From Sphingobium quisquiliarum P25 (lineage in GTDB: Bacteria > Pseudomonadota > Alphaproteobacteria > Sphingomonadales > Sphingomonadaceae): DNA of 64,000 bases. Position 1 is the stretch's first letter. Each line of letters opens with the position of its first letter. The stretch spans positions 1-64,000 of the forward strand of contig NZ_ATHO01000055.1 in the NCBI RefSeq assembly GCF_000445065.1. The letters run 5' to 3'. Made by a program: the position numbers and the translations under genes. Shown here piece after piece: positions 11,600 through 21,600 of this stretch. The notes under the pieces are model-generated. The model did not search any database. It was not told the origin of the DNA and was given only the letters and a program-made list of their open reading frames with translations.

Positions 11600-13870
11600 T
11601 TATATACCGATATTCCGAAAAGCCAGCCGTAGTTGGTAGCTGTTGCCCTTTCGCGCGTCACCGGCGGCCTGATAGTCGCGCCGCCATGTCAGCCCCAGCG
11701 TCAGGCAGTCATCCTCATAGGTGATGCCGAGGCGGTGGCGCACGGGTTCATATCCGTCCGCGACGCTCAGCGGGTCTTCCTTCGCATCGGTGAGGTCGAT
11801 GACGGTCGATCCGTAAAGCGACCAGAAACGCGCGAACTGGACCCGGCCGCCCAGGCGCAATTCCTCGCGGTCCTGCAAATCCTCCAGGCCCGTTGCGGCG
11901 TTGCGGTTGAGCCGCAGATAGCCGACGAGCGCATAGGTCTTGCGCGTGCCGATGGTCGCGTCGATCTCATTACGGCGGACCGAGAGGCCGTCCTTGTCCA
12001 GGCGGAAGCGGTGGATGAGGCTGATGAAATCCTTGTAGCGGACGGTCGTGCGGCCGACCACGTCCGACATGCGGTCGGAAAGGCCGGTGCCGTCCGGCAG
12101 GATGCTTTCGCGATTGTTCAGGCGATAGCTTTGCCCAAGCACGCTTTCGAGCGAGAAGCCGGGCAGCGACAGGCTATATTCCAGGCCATAGGTGATGCGG
12201 GTCGAATCTTCGAACCGGTCATAGCCCGCGAAGCGATTGAGCGCGAAAAGGTTGCTGTCCTCCAGGTCGATGGCGCGCGCATCCTCATTGGGCACGGACA
12301 GGTTGGCAAGGCGCGGGGCGGCGACGATCTGAACGCGCGGCGCGATGCGTTGCACCCCGCCAAAGGCTTCGCCCATGAAGGGCCAGCGCACATCGACCGC
12401 CGCCGCGGCGATGCCGCGCGCTTGCCAGCCGGGATCACCGGCATAGAGCGGGATGGTGTTCAGTCCCCTGTCGCTGCTGTGATAGATGTCGCCGCGCAGA
12501 TAGGTGGTGAAGGTGACTTCCTGTCCCATGCCGGTCAGCTTGCGCAGGTTCCATTCGAATGCGGCGAAGGCGCGCTGCGTGTCCTGCCCATGGGTGCGGG
12601 TGATGGCGAGGCTGTTCGCCTGCAACTGGATGCGCCCGCCCAGCAGCGGGTCGGTCATGCGCAGACGGTAATCGATGGCGGGCAGGGCGATCGGGGTCTG
12701 CCCCTGCGAATCCCCCAGGCGCAGCGTCTGGACGGCCCATCCGGCGATGGAGAAATAGCTGTTCTGCCCGATCCGCTGCGCCCCAAGGGTCGAACGCAGC
12801 CGGTCGTCGCGGTTGATGTCATAGCGGCGCAGGAAGGTGCGGTCGCTGACCACCCGGATCGACCCGTTGACGCTCCATTCCGGGGTTAGCTGCATGCCGC
12901 CGCTGGCGTCCAGATAACCGCGGAAATCCTTCTGCGACTCATCGGATACCGTGGCGTTGGGCAGCGAGCTGCTGGCGTCCTGGCGGCTGGCATGGGTGGC
13001 ATAGCCGGTGATCTGGTATGCGCCGCGATCCCAGCGATGGCGGAAATTCGCCTCCAGCATCGGCAGCGTGCCGGAATAGACGTGCGGCGTGATGGTCAGG
13101 TCGCGATTGGGCGCGAGCTTCAAATAATAAGGAAGCGCGACCTCCACGCCGTTGGTGCGATCATAACGGATGTTGGGCACCAGCAGGCCGTTGCCGCCCT
13201 CGCCGCCCACCGGATGCGAAAAGCCGGGCAGCGGGATCAGCGGCAGGCCGAATATCTCTATATTGGCGTTGGTGTACCGGACCCGCGCCTGCACCGGATC
13301 ATAGACGACCCTCACCGCCTTGATCTGCCATGTCGGTTCCTTGGGGCAGCCGTCCGAATCCTCCACCGCGCATCCGGTATAGGCGGCCTTGTGCAGCGTA
13401 TAGACGCCGTTCGCCCGCTCACCGCGCGCCGCCGCCAGCCGCCCGCCGGATTCCAGCACCAGCAGCATATTGTCGACCACGCCGTCCTTCAGCGTGTCGG
13501 TGACTTCGAAACGGTCGCCATAGGCGATGTTGCCTTCCGGGTCGGTGACCGAGACATTGCCCTGCGCCTCGACCTTTCCGGTGGTGCGGTTCCAGACCAC
13601 CGCGTCGGCGCGCAACCGGTTGCCTTCGCGCAGCAACTGCACATTGCCGCTGGCGGTCACGACCTCGCTATTGCTGTCATAGTCCAGCCGGTCGGCGGCA
13701 AAGCCGATCTGATCATCGCTTTGCGGCACAGGCGCGTCGGGCGCGCTGACCGGCACCGGCGGCGCGTTCAGTTCCTGCGCCGCGCCGTGCTGGGCACAGG
13801 CAAGGCACGCCAAGGCCGCGCCTGTAGCCAGCGCCAGTCTGGAACGTTGGAGAAAGGTAAAATCGTGCAA
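11600..13870 (-). CDS. lptD: LPS-assembly protein LptD
   Basis: Outer-membrane beta-barrel that, with LptE, inserts lipopolysaccharide (here possibly glycosphingolipid-rich outer leaflet components) into the outer leaflet. After a signal peptide (LALATGAALACLACAQHGAAQ) comes an OstA/LptA-like jellyroll domain (about 55-160: FAADRLDYDSNSEVVTASG), then a large barrel with Gly/aromatic strands ending at RLAFRNIGI. The 756 residues match the family. The best start is a TTG at 13870; no ATG or GTG precedes the signal peptide. It heads the surA-pdxA-rsmA run and is divergent from pepA. Confidence 0.93.
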   Translation of the reverse strand: MHDFTFLQRSRLALATGAALACLACAQHGAAQELNAPPVPVSAPDAPVPQSDDQIGFAADRLDYDSNSEVVTASGNVQLLREGNRLRADAVVWNRTTGKVEAQGNVSVTDPEGNIAYGDRFEVTDTLKDGVVDNMLLVLESGGRLAAARGERANGVYTLHKAAYTGCAVEDSDGCPKEPTWQIKAVRVVYDPVQARVRYTNANIEIFGLPLIPLPGFSHPVGGEGGNGLLVPNIRYDRTNGVEVALPYYLKLAPNRDLTITPHVYSGTLPMLEANFRHRWDRGAYQITGYATHASRQDASSSLPNATVSDESQKDFRGYLDASGGMQLTPEWSVNGSIRVVSDRTFLRRYDINRDDRLRSTLGAQRIGQNSYFSIAGWAVQTLRLGDSQGQTPIALPAIDYRLRMTDPLLGGRIQLQANSLAITRTHGQDTQRAFAAFEWNLRKLTGMGQEVTFTTYLRGDIYHSSDRGLNTIPLYAGDPGWQARGIAAAAVDVRWPFMGEAFGGVQRIAPRVQIVAAPRLANLSVPNEDARAIDLEDSNLFALNRFAGYDRFEDSTRITYGLEYSLSLPGFSLESVLGQSYRLNNRESILPDGTGLSDRMSDVVGRTTVRYKDFISLIHRFRLDKDGLSVRRNEIDATIGTRKTYALVGYLRLNRNAATGLEDLQDREELRLGGRVQFARFWSLYGSTVIDLTDAKEDPLSVADGYEPVRHRLGITYEDDCLTLGLTWRRDYQAAGDARKGNSYQLRLAFRNIGI

Positions 13871-14054
13871 GGGGATCGTGCCTCTTCAGGGGCGCTTCTT
13901 TGCCCGCCTATCGCACTGCTTTGCTCAGGCCGCAATCTTTCGTCATGCTTCTTTTGCAGGAAATCGGGCGAACGGCTTTGCCAGACGGTGCAAGCGCCAT
14001 TATCTGACGCAGACAGATTTGAGCTTCACGACCGACAGAAAAGAAGGACCCCAG

Positions 14055-15500
14055 ATGGAAATCGCGTTCAGCCCGCAGCGTCCAGACGCAGACACCCTGG
14101 TCCTGGCCGTGCCGAAGGGCCGCCTTGACGGCCTGCCGCTCGCCGCCGCCACGACGCTGTCGGCAGGGGCAACGGCGGCGCGCTTCACGGGCGAGGCCGG
14201 GTCGAGCTTCGAAAGCTTCGCGGAAGAAGGCGGCAAGGTCGTCCGCATCGTGCTGCTGGGCACCGGCGGCGGCGGCGAGGGCGATTATGAAAAGGCGGGC
14301 GGCGCGCTGGCCGCGCGGCTGCTGACCAGCGGGGCCGTCCATGCGGCGGTGGAATTTCCCGGCGGCGTCAGCGGCGAGGATGCGGCGCGCCTTGCCTTTG
14401 GCGCCCTGCTGCGCAGCTGGCGCATCGACACCTATCGCACGCGGCAGAGCGAAAAGGCGAAGCCGACGCTGGCCACGGTGACGCTGGTTGGATCGGACGG
14501 CGCGGCGGCATGGGAAAAGCTGTCGGCGGTGGCGGACGGCGTCGCCTTCACGCGCGAGCTTGTTTCCGAACCGGCCAATATCCTTTACCCCGAAAGCTTC
14601 GTCGAACGCTGCCGCCATCTGGAACAGCTTGGCGTCAAGATCACCGTCCTCGATAAGGCGGCGATGGCTGAACTGGGCATGGGCGCCCTGCTGGGCGTGG
14701 CGCAGGGTTCGGTGCGCGAGCCGCGCCTGATCGCGATGGAATGGGACGGCACCGGCGGCGCTGCGGACAAGCCGGTGGTCTTCGTCGGCAAGGGCGTCAC
14801 CTTCGACACGGGCGGCATATCCTTGAAGCCCGGCGCTGGCATGGAAGACATGAAGTGGGACATGGGGGGCGCGGGCGCGGTCGCCGGAGCGATGAAGGCG
14901 CTGGCGGGGCGCAAGGCGAAGGCGCGCGTCGTCGGCATCTGCGGCCTCGTCGAAAACATGCCGGACGGCAATGCGCAGCGGCCGGGCGACATCGTCACGT
15001 CCATGTCGGGCCAGACGATCGAGGTCATCAATACCGACGCGGAAGGGCGGCTGGTGCTATGCGACGTCATCACCTGGGCGCAGAAGACCTATGCGCCGGA
15101 GGTCATCATCGACCTTGCGACGCTGACCGGCGCGATGATCGTGGCGCTGGGTGATCAATATGCGGGCCTGTTCGCCAATGACGATGGCCTTGCCGATGAC
15201 CTGATCGCGGCGGGGAAGGCGGCGGGCGACCAGCTGTGGCGCTTCCCGCTGTCCGACGCCTATAACAAGCTGATCGACAGCCCGATCGCCGACATGAAGA
15301 ATATGGGCGCCCGCTATGCGGGGTCGATCACCGCCGCCCAGTTCATCAAGCGCTTCGTCGATGATGGCGTGAAATGGGCGCATCTGGACATTGCAGGCAT
15401 GGTGTGGGCGGACAAGCCCGGAGCGACATGGGACAAGGGCGCGACGGGCTATGGCGTGCGCCTGATCGATCGCCTGGTGGCGGACAGGTTCGAGCGGTAA
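14055..15500 (+). CDS. pepA: cytosol (leucyl) aminopeptidase PepA, M17 family
   Basis: Two-metal aminopeptidase. Motifs include VGKGVTFDTGGISLKP (metal-binding Lys and Asp) and NTDAEGRLVL (signature NTDAEGRL), with the catalytic Arg in the latter. The ATG at 14055 with an aagaagga ribosome-binding site gives 481 residues; upstream in-frame sequence to 13878 looks non-coding. The 184-bp divergent region to lptD presumably carries both promoters. It is followed by holC, the widespread pepA-holC arrangement. Confidence 0.96.
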   Translation: MEIAFSPQRPDADTLVLAVPKGRLDGLPLAAATTLSAGATAARFTGEAGSSFESFAEEGGKVVRIVLLGTGGGGEGDYEKAGGALAARLLTSGAVHAAVEFPGGVSGEDAARLAFGALLRSWRIDTYRTRQSEKAKPTLATVTLVGSDGAAAWEKLSAVADGVAFTRELVSEPANILYPESFVERCRHLEQLGVKITVLDKAAMAELGMGALLGVAQGSVREPRLIAMEWDGTGGAADKPVVFVGKGVTFDTGGISLKPGAGMEDMKWDMGGAGAVAGAMKALAGRKAKARVVGICGLVENMPDGNAQRPGDIVTSMSGQTIEVINTDAEGRLVLCDVITWAQKTYAPEVIIDLATLTGAMIVALGDQYAGLFANDDGLADDLIAAGKAAGDQLWRFPLSDAYNKLIDSPIADMKNMGARYAGSITAAQFIKRFVDDGVKWAHLDIAGMVWADKPGATWDKGATGYGVRLIDRLVADRFER

Positions 15501-15522
15501 GGGGCGGACTGACGGGATCGTG

Positions 15523-15544
15523 CGGCAGGACCGGATTCCTGCCG
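15523..15544. other. hairpin between pepA and holC
   Basis: A perfect 8-bp stem (cggcagga / tcctgccg) around a 6-nt loop, 22 bp after the pepA stop. No T-run follows, so readthrough to holC seems likely. Confidence 0.5.
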
Positions 15545-15580
15545 TCGCAGGAACGATTGCCCCCCTCAGACAGGTGAAAG

Positions 15581-16018
15581 ATGCAGGTCGACTTCTATCA
15601 GTTGAGCCGTGATCCGGTGGATCAGGTGCTGCCCGCCATCGCGGCGCGCGTCCTGAGCCTTGGCGAGCGGCTGCTGGTGGTGGCGGCGGATGACGCGCAG
15701 CTTGGCCGCATCTCCACTGGCCTGTGGGAAGGGCCGCCGGAAAGCTTCCTGGCGCATGGACGGGCGGGCGAGGGGGCGGAGTCGATCCAGCCGGTGCTGC
15801 TGTCGCAGGATTGCGATGCCGCCAATGGCGCGCGCCATGTCGCTATCGCGGATGGCCTGTGGCGGGACGAGGCGCTGAATTTCGAGCGCGCCTTCTACTT
15901 CTTCGATGCGGCGAGCGTGGACGGCGCGCGGGAAAGCTGGCGCGCTTTGTCCAGGCGGGACGGGGTAATGCCCCGTTTCTGGCGGCAGGACGGGCGCAAA
16001 TGGGTGCAAGGACCCTGA
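15581..16018 (+). CDS. holC: DNA polymerase III chi subunit HolC
   Basis: Clamp-loader accessory subunit that links the polymerase III holoenzyme to SSB. 145 residues, start MQVDFYQL preceded by aggtgaaag. Family features are the MQVDFYxL N-terminus, the AARVLSLGERLLVVAADDAQLGRI region, WEGPPESFLAHG and the C-terminal ARESWRALSRRDGVMPRFWRQ. The partner HolD is typically absent in alphaproteobacteria. The position after pepA supports the call. Confidence 0.92.
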   Translation: MQVDFYQLSRDPVDQVLPAIAARVLSLGERLLVVAADDAQLGRISTGLWEGPPESFLAHGRAGEGAESIQPVLLSQDCDAANGARHVAIADGLWRDEALNFERAFYFFDAASVDGARESWRALSRRDGVMPRFWRQDGRKWVQGP

Positions 16019-16112
16019 TATACGCGGCCGGATAACGCCCCTTGCGGCGGCGGAGCGCCCGGTCTAAAGGCGCGCCATTCTCTTTCCAAACAATTCGGAG
16101 CTTTTGAGCCTC

Positions 16113-16535
16113 ATGGCCGTCACCCGCACCTTTTCGATCATCAAGCCCGACGCGACCCGTCGCAACCTGACGGGCGCCGTGACCAAGAAGCTGGAGGAAG
16201 CGGGCCTGCGTGTCGTCGCATCCAAGCGCATCCGCATGAGCCGCGAGCAGGCCGAAGGCTTTTACGCCGTTCACAAGGACCGCCCCTTCTTCGCCGATCT
16301 GGTCGCCTTCATGATTTCGGGCCCGGTCGTCGTGCAGGTGCTGGAAGGCGAAGACGCCGTGAAGCGCAACCGCGACATCATGGGCGCGACCAACCCCGCC
16401 AATGCCGATGAAGGCACGATCCGCAAGGAATATGCCGAATCGATCGAAGCCAACTCGGTCCATGGTTCGGACAGCGAGGAAAATGCCGCGATCGAGATCG
16501 CCTATTTCTTCAAGCCGGAAGAAATCGTCGGCTGA
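16113..16535 (+). CDS. ndk: nucleoside diphosphate kinase
   Basis: Transfers the gamma phosphate among nucleoside triphosphates through a phosphohistidine. Features: [16 protein letters not shown] at the N-terminus, [21 protein letters not shown], and the active-site His in [13 protein letters not shown]. The ATG at 16113 gives 140 residues, the canonical size. A strong terminator follows. Confidence 0.98.
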   Translation: MAVTRTFSIIKPDATRRNLTGAVTKKLEEAGLRVVASKRIRMSREQAEGFYAVHKDRPFFADLVAFMISGPVVVQVLEGEDAVKRNRDIMGATNPANADEGTIRKEYAESIEANSVHGSDSEENAAIEIAYFFKPEEIVG

Positions 16536-16556
16536 TCCGTCAGCCGATGGGATGAA

Positions 16557-16592
16557 GAGGGCCGGGGCGAATGCCTTCCGGCCCTTTTTCTT
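16557..16592 (+). terminator. rho-independent terminator after ndk
   Basis: Stem gggccgg / ccggccc with a 12-nt loop, followed immediately by tttttcttttg. It starts 24 bp after the ndk stop; a second small hairpin (cggctgatccgtcagccg) overlaps the stop codon itself. Confidence 0.8.
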
Positions 16593-16641
16593 TTGGCTTC
16601 CTGAAATCCCCCCTTGCCATGAATGGGGAGGATTGAAGGGG

Positions 16642-17316
16642 CTATCCCAGTTGCGGCGGGGCTTCGAAGCGGTCGATGACCCATTCTTCCGCCTGCGCGC
16701 CGCCGATCCATTCCTGCATCCAGGGATGGGCGATCACCGCCTGCATATAGGCCTGGGCAAAGCGCGCCACGGGAAGCTGATAGGTGATGAAGCGCGTCAC
16801 CACCGGCGCGAACATCACATCGGCCGCGCCGAATTCGCCGAACAGAAATTCCCCCTGGCCGCCATAGCGTGCGCGGGCCTGCGCCCATAGTTGCATGATC
16901 CGGCCAAGGTCCTGCGCCACCGCTTCCGATGGCGGCACCGGGGAATATATCTGGCGGATGTTCATGCTGTGCTCGCGCCGAAGCGCGGCGAAGCTGGAAT
17001 GCATTTCCGCCGCCATGGAGCGGGCCATGGCGCGCGCGGCCGGATCGGCGGGCCAGAACTTCTCGTCATCCGTCTTTTCATTGAGATATTCGATAATGGC
17101 CAGGCTGTCCCAGACGACGATGTCGTCGCCGTCCCACAGGATCGGCACCTTACCGGACGAAGGGGCGAATTCGTCCCCTTCGCGCCGCTTTTCCCAGGCT
17201 TCGTCATACAGAGGAACGACGACCTCCTCAAAGGGCAGGCCGCTGAGCTTGCACGCCAGCCAGCCGCGCAGCGACCAGCTCGAATAGGCCTTGTTGCCAA
17301 TGAAAAGCTTCATCAT
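16642..17316 (-). CDS. glutathione S-transferase family protein
   Basis: 224 residues with a thioredoxin-like N-domain (MMKLFIGNKAYSSWSLR, KVPILWDGD, DSLAIIEYL with the glutathione-contacting Ser-Leu after the cis-Pro loop) and an all-alpha C-domain. The SSWS motif near residue 13 suggests a Ser-type active site. Substrates of bacterial GSTs cannot be set from sequence. It lies alone between convergent ndk and tesA. Confidence 0.88.
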   Translation of the reverse strand: MMKLFIGNKAYSSWSLRGWLACKLSGLPFEEVVVPLYDEAWEKRREGDEFAPSSGKVPILWDGDDIVVWDSLAIIEYLNEKTDDEKFWPADPAARAMARSMAAEMHSSFAALRREHSMNIRQIYSPVPPSEAVAQDLGRIMQLWAQARARYGGQGEFLFGEFGAADVMFAPVVTRFITYQLPVARFAQAYMQAVIAHPWMQEWIGGAQAEEWVIDRFEAPPQLG

Positions 17317-17386
17317 CCGACCTCTTTAGACGGAGCCGGGAAGGGAAGTCGATAGCGGCATTGCGTTCGCGCGGTCAGCCGCGTTC

Positions 17387-18091
17387 CTACGGCGCCGCAT
17401 CCAGGCTGCGGCTGACCAGAGGCGCGATCTTGCCGGTGATGACGTCCACGCCCGCGGGATTGGGATGGATCGAGTCCGGCTGCATGAAGCGGGGATTGCC
17501 GATCACGCCGTCAAGGAAGAAGGGATAGAGCGGGACGCCATAATCCCTGGCGAGCGCGGGATAGATCGCGTTGAACCGCCCGGCATAGTCCGCGCCCATG
17601 TTCGGCGCCGCGAGCATGCCCGTCAGCATCACCGGCACATTGCGCGCCTTCAATATATCCAGCATCGCGCGCAGGTTCTTCTCGCTCTGCGCCGGGTCCA
17701 GGCCGCGCAGCATGTCGTTGCCGCCCAGCCCCAGCAGCACCAGATCGGGCTTGCGGGGCAATCCGTCCAGGGTGAAGGCCAATCGCTGCAAGCCGCCCTG
17801 CGTCGTTTCCCCCGAAACCCCGGCGTTGCGCACCTCGACCGCATCGCCACGTGCCTTCAGGGCCTTTTCCAGCTCATGCGGGAAGCTTTCATTCTGGGCG
17901 ACGCCATAGCCCGCATACAGGCTGTCGCCGAAAGCCAGGATCAGCTTTCGCTCGCTGGCGGGGGTGGTGCTGTTTTCCTGATGCGTGGCGGTGCTTGCGG
18001 CATTGTGGTTCGACGCCGGATCGCCAGAGCAGGCGGTGAGCAATTGCACAATCAGTGCAGCGGCCACATATGTTGGCCAACGTCGCGCCAT
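17387..18091 (-). CDS. tesA: TesA-like GDSL lysophospholipase/arylesterase (lipoprotein)
   Basis: SGNH hydrolase with block I FGDSLYAGYGV (catalytic Ser), block III GGND and block V DSIHPN (catalytic Asp/His pair). The N-terminus has a hydrophobic segment ending in LLTAC, a lipobox, so the protein is probably membrane-anchored in the periplasm. The ATG at 18091 has an aaggaa ribosome-binding site; the start at 18106 is less likely. It is divergent from the ABC ATPase by 17 bp, the same tesA/ybbA/ybbP grouping seen in enterobacteria. Confidence 0.9.
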   Translation of the reverse strand: MARRWPTYVAAALIVQLLTACSGDPASNHNAASTATHQENSTTPASERKLILAFGDSLYAGYGVAQNESFPHELEKALKARGDAVEVRNAGVSGETTQGGLQRLAFTLDGLPRKPDLVLLGLGGNDMLRGLDPAQSEKNLRAMLDILKARNVPVMLTGMLAAPNMGADYAGRFNAIYPALARDYGVPLYPFFLDGVIGNPRFMQPDSIHPNPAGVDVITGKIAPLVSRSLDAAP

Positions 18092-18108
18092 CAGGATTTC
18101 CTTCATTC

Positions 18109-18798
18109 ATGCACGGTTCGTCCGATCCCACCCATATCGCCATCCAGGCGCGCAATGTCACCCTGTCGTTGGGCGGGACCGGAATATTGAAGGGCATCGA
18201 CCTTTCGATCCTGCGCGGCGAGAGCGTTGCCATCCTGGGACGATCCGGGTCGGGCAAGTCGTCGCTGATGGCGATCCTGTCGGGGCTGGAGCGCGCGACG
18301 GGGGGAGAGGTGCGGGTCGCGGGGGTAGATTATGGCCCGCTGGACGAGGATGGGCTCGCGCGGGCCCGGCGGGGGCGGATAGGCATCGTCCTGCAAAGCT
18401 TTCACCTGCTGCCGACCATGACGGCGATCGAGAATGTCGCCGTGCCGCTGGAGCTTGCGGGCAAGGGTGATGCGTTCGACCGCGCGGCTGCGGAACTGGA
18501 GGCTGTCGGCCTTGGCCACAGGCTGCATCATTATCCGGCGCAGCTGTCCGGCGGCGAGCAGCAGCGGGTCGCCATCGCCCGCGCCGTCGCGCCCGGCCCT
18601 GAGATATTGTTCGCCGACGAGCCGACCGGCAATCTGGACGGGGGAACGAGCGGCGCGATCATCGACCTGCTGTTCGCGCGGCAGGCCGCCAACGGCGCAA
18701 CTCTGGTCATCATTACCCATGATCCCACGCTGGCGGAGCGGTGCGACCGCATTGTCGAGATGCGCGACGGCCTGATCCTGACCCAAGGCCGGTCATGA
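18109..18798 (+). CDS. ABC transporter ATP-binding protein, YbbA/LolD type
   Basis: 229 residues with Walker A GRSGSGKSS, the Q-loop around VLQSFHLLP, signature LSGGEQQR, Walker B ILFADEPTGNLD and a switch His in ITHDP. It belongs to the MacB/LolD/FtsE class that energises mechanotransmission rather than direct transport. The stop codon overlaps the next start (atga), so it is coupled to the permease. The substrate in the YbbA-YbbP system is not firmly known. Confidence 0.92.
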   Translation: MHGSSDPTHIAIQARNVTLSLGGTGILKGIDLSILRGESVAILGRSGSGKSSLMAILSGLERATGGEVRVAGVDYGPLDEDGLARARRGRIGIVLQSFHLLPTMTAIENVAVPLELAGKGDAFDRAAAELEAVGLGHRLHHYPAQLSGGEQQRVAIARAVAPGPEILFADEPTGNLDGGTSGAIIDLLFARQAANGATLVIITHDPTLAERCDRIVEMRDGLILTQGRS

Positions 18799-21326
18799 GC
18801 CGGGGGCTTGGCTGGCGGGGTTGCTGGCGGATCGCCCGGCGTGACCTGCATCGCGGGCTGCGAGGATTGCGCCTGCTGTTCATCTGCCTTTTCCTGGGCG
18901 TCGCGACATTGGCGACGATCGGCAATCTGACCGCAGCGATCACGGGCGAGATCGCCAGCAAGGGGCAGTTGCTGCTGGGCGGCGACGTTGAAGTGGCCAT
19001 GTCGCAGCGTGAAGCAAGCGCGGCGGAAAAGCAGGCCTTCCGCCGCGCCGGGCACCTTAGCGAAACCATCCGGCTCCGCGCCATGGCGCAACGGCCGGGC
19101 CAGGGCAGCGGCGGCGGCCCTGCGGCGGTGCTGACGGAATTGAAGGGCGTCGATCGACCTTATCCCCTCTACGGCACATTGATGTTGCGTGCGGGTCCGG
19201 CCGGGGCGCTCAAGGCCGGTGAACTGGTCATCGGACAGGCGCTGGCTGACCGGCTCGCCGTCCGGCCGGGCCAGTATCTGCGCTATGGCAGCGCTGATTT
19301 CCGCATCCGCGACATCATCGTGGATGAGCCCGACCGCGTGGGCGAAGGCTTTACCCTGGGGCCGGTGGCGATCACGTCGCTGGAAGGGCTGCGGCGCACG
19401 GGCCTGCTCCAGCCCGGAAGCCTTTATGAAAGCAAATATCGCATCCGGCTATCGCCCGGCACGGACGCCCGCGCCACGGGCGAGGCATTGAAGCGGGCTT
19501 TTCCGGCGGCCGGGCTGGAGATCAAGGACCGCGATCGCGCGGCGCCGGGGACGAGCCGCTTTTTCGAGCGGATGGGCCAGTTCCTCTCGCTCATCGGGCT
19601 CAGCGCCCTTGCCATTGCCGGGATCGGCGTGGGCAACGGCGTCACTTCCTATCTTGCGATGAAGCGCGACGGCATCGCGACGCTCAAGATATTGGGGGCG
19701 TCGTCGAGCGACATCACGCGCATCTACCTGATGCAGATCGGCGTGATCGCGCTGCTGGCGACAGGCTGCGGCCTGCTGGTGGGGGCGGGTCTTCCTGCGC
19801 TGCTGCTGATGGCGGTTGGCGGCCTGCTTCCCGTACAGCCTTCCTTCGCCTTGTCTCCCTGGCCGTTCCTTGTCAGCGCTGCCTATGGGCTGCTGGTCGC
19901 CTTCATCTTCATCATGCCGCCGCTGGCGCGTGCGCGGACGCTGCCTGCCGCGGCGCTGTTCCGGGAAACGGTCGACCGGCGGCGCGGGATGGACAGGGCG
20001 AGCACGATCGCCGTCGGGGTCGCGGCTCTGGCGGCGGTCATGCTCGCCCTTGGCACCGCGCGCGAGCCGCTATTCGCCGCATCGGTGCTGGGCGCTATCG
20101 GCGCGGCGCTGGCGATATTGCTGGGCATCGGCCTGATCGTCAGAAGGATCGCGCGGCGGATGCGCAGGCCCCGGACGCCGCTTCTGCGCCTCGCCATCGC
20201 CAACCTGCATCGCCCCGGCGCGCAGACGAGCGCGCTGGTGGTCGCGCTGGGGCTGGGCCTCACCCTCTTCGTCACGCTGGCGGCCATCCAGTCGAGCCTC
20301 AGCGCCGAAATCCGCAACACCGTTCCCCGCACGGCGCCGGACCAGTTCGTGCTCGACATCCCTGTCGATCAGAGGCCATCATTCCAGAATCTGGTCGCGC
20401 GTCATGCGCCGGGCGCGGAGGTCAACATCGTGCCCACGCTGCGCGGCACCATCATCGCCTATGGCGCGACGCGGGTCGCGGACCTGGAAGAATTGCCCAA
20501 GGATGCGTGGTTCCTGCGCGGTGAGCGGGGCGTCACCTACAGCGACAGCCTGCCTGAAGGGTCCGACCTGGTGGAGGGGCAATGGTGGCCGCGCGACTAT
20601 AGCGGGCCGCCGCTCGTGTCGCTCGACCGGGAGGCGGCGAAAGTCATGGGCGTCGGCGTCGGCGACCGTCTGCTGGTATCAGTCCTGGGGCGCGAGATTG
20701 AAGCGCGCATCGCGTCGCTGCGGCAGGTGAATTGGGAGACGATGGGCTTCAACTATATCATGGTCTTCTCCCCCAACAGCCTGCGCGGCGCGCCCCACAG
20801 CCTGGCGGCGACGATCACCGCCGGGGCATCCAAGCCTTCGGAAGCAGGGCTGACCCGCGCCTTGCTCTCCGCCTTTCCGTCCATCTCGATCATCGAGGTG
20901 GGGGAAGTGGTAGGGCAGGTCACGCTGCTGCTGGGCCAGATGGCGACGGCGATCATCCTGGCGGGATCGGTCGCGATCCTGGCGGGCATAGCCGTGCTGA
21001 TCGGCGCGATCGCCGCATCACGGCAGACCCGCGCCTATGACAGCGTGATCCTGAAGACGCTGGGCGCGACGCGCTGGCAGATATTGGGCAGCCAGGCGAT
21101 CGAATATGCGCTGCTGGCGGCGATCCTGGCCTTCGTGGCCCTGGCGCTGGGACTTGGAGCGGCGTGGTTCGTGATCGTGCGGATATTCGAATTCACCTGG
21201 TCGCCGGACTGGATGCTGGTGGCGGGCACGCTGACGGCGGGCGGGGTGCTGACCCTGGCCATCGGCCTGCTGGGATCGATCCCGCTCATGTCCGTCCGCC
21301 CCGCACGCGCGCTGCGGTCGCTTTAA
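18795..21326 (+). CDS. FtsX-like ABC permease, YbbP type
   Basis: 843 residues with one N-terminal helix, a large periplasmic domain, and two sets of FtsX-like membrane segments (near 260-400 and near 715-835). This gives the ten-helix topology of YbbP. The start at 18795 overlaps the ATPase stop codon by 4 nt. The clustering with tesA suggests a shared role in lipid or thioester processing at the inner membrane, which is inference from synteny only. Confidence 0.88.
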   Translation: MSRGLGWRGCWRIARRDLHRGLRGLRLLFICLFLGVATLATIGNLTAAITGEIASKGQLLLGGDVEVAMSQREASAAEKQAFRRAGHLSETIRLRAMAQRPGQGSGGGPAAVLTELKGVDRPYPLYGTLMLRAGPAGALKAGELVIGQALADRLAVRPGQYLRYGSADFRIRDIIVDEPDRVGEGFTLGPVAITSLEGLRRTGLLQPGSLYESKYRIRLSPGTDARATGEALKRAFPAAGLEIKDRDRAAPGTSRFFERMGQFLSLIGLSALAIAGIGVGNGVTSYLAMKRDGIATLKILGASSSDITRIYLMQIGVIALLATGCGLLVGAGLPALLLMAVGGLLPVQPSFALSPWPFLVSAAYGLLVAFIFIMPPLARARTLPAAALFRETVDRRRGMDRASTIAVGVAALAAVMLALGTAREPLFAASVLGAIGAALAILLGIGLIVRRIARRMRRPRTPLLRLAIANLHRPGAQTSALVVALGLGLTLFVTLAAIQSSLSAEIRNTVPRTAPDQFVLDIPVDQRPSFQNLVARHAPGAEVNIVPTLRGTIIAYGATRVADLEELPKDAWFLRGERGVTYSDSLPEGSDLVEGQWWPRDYSGPPLVSLDREAAKVMGVGVGDRLLVSVLGREIEARIASLRQVNWETMGFNYIMVFSPNSLRGAPHSLAATITAGASKPSEAGLTRALLSAFPSISIIEVGEVVGQVTLLLGQMATAIILAGSVAILAGIAVLIGAIAASRQTRAYDSVILKTLGATRWQILGSQAIEYALLAAILAFVALALGLGAAWFVIVRIFEFTWSPDWMLVAGTLTAGGVLTLAIGLLGSIPLMSVRPARALRSL

Positions 21327-21337
21327 TCGGGGATTTT

Positions 21338-21411
21338 TGGAGGCCCGAGCCGGAATCGAACCGGCGTATACGGATTTGCAGTCCGCTGCGTCACCACTCC
21401 GCCATCGGGCC
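21338..21411 (-). tRNA. tRNA-Cys (GCA)
   Basis: Reading the minus strand from 21411: a 7-bp acceptor stem (ggcccga / tcgggcc), D-arm, anticodon stem-loop with GCA, T-arm with ggttcgattcc, the discriminator T typical of tRNA-Cys, and an encoded CCA at 21340-21338. It stands alone downstream of the permease gene, on the opposite strand. Confidence 0.95.
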
Positions 21412-21600
21412 TCGCCAAGTGGGACGCCGCAAATGTGCGGCTTTCGCTGCAAAGTCAAGCATGGCTCTTGCCAGCGATCCCAAGATTCTCGCTCCGCGGC
21501 GTGGAAAGCCGCTTGGCGTTGCCTGCATGCTGATTTAGAGGTCCGGTAATGTCAGCGCTGTATTGCTTTCACAATACAGTTGTGCAATCGAGGAAATATC

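Noticed and set aside
21338-21411. tRNA-Cys as an integration (att) site
   Set aside because: No integrase gene or direct repeat of the tRNA 3' end seen nearby.
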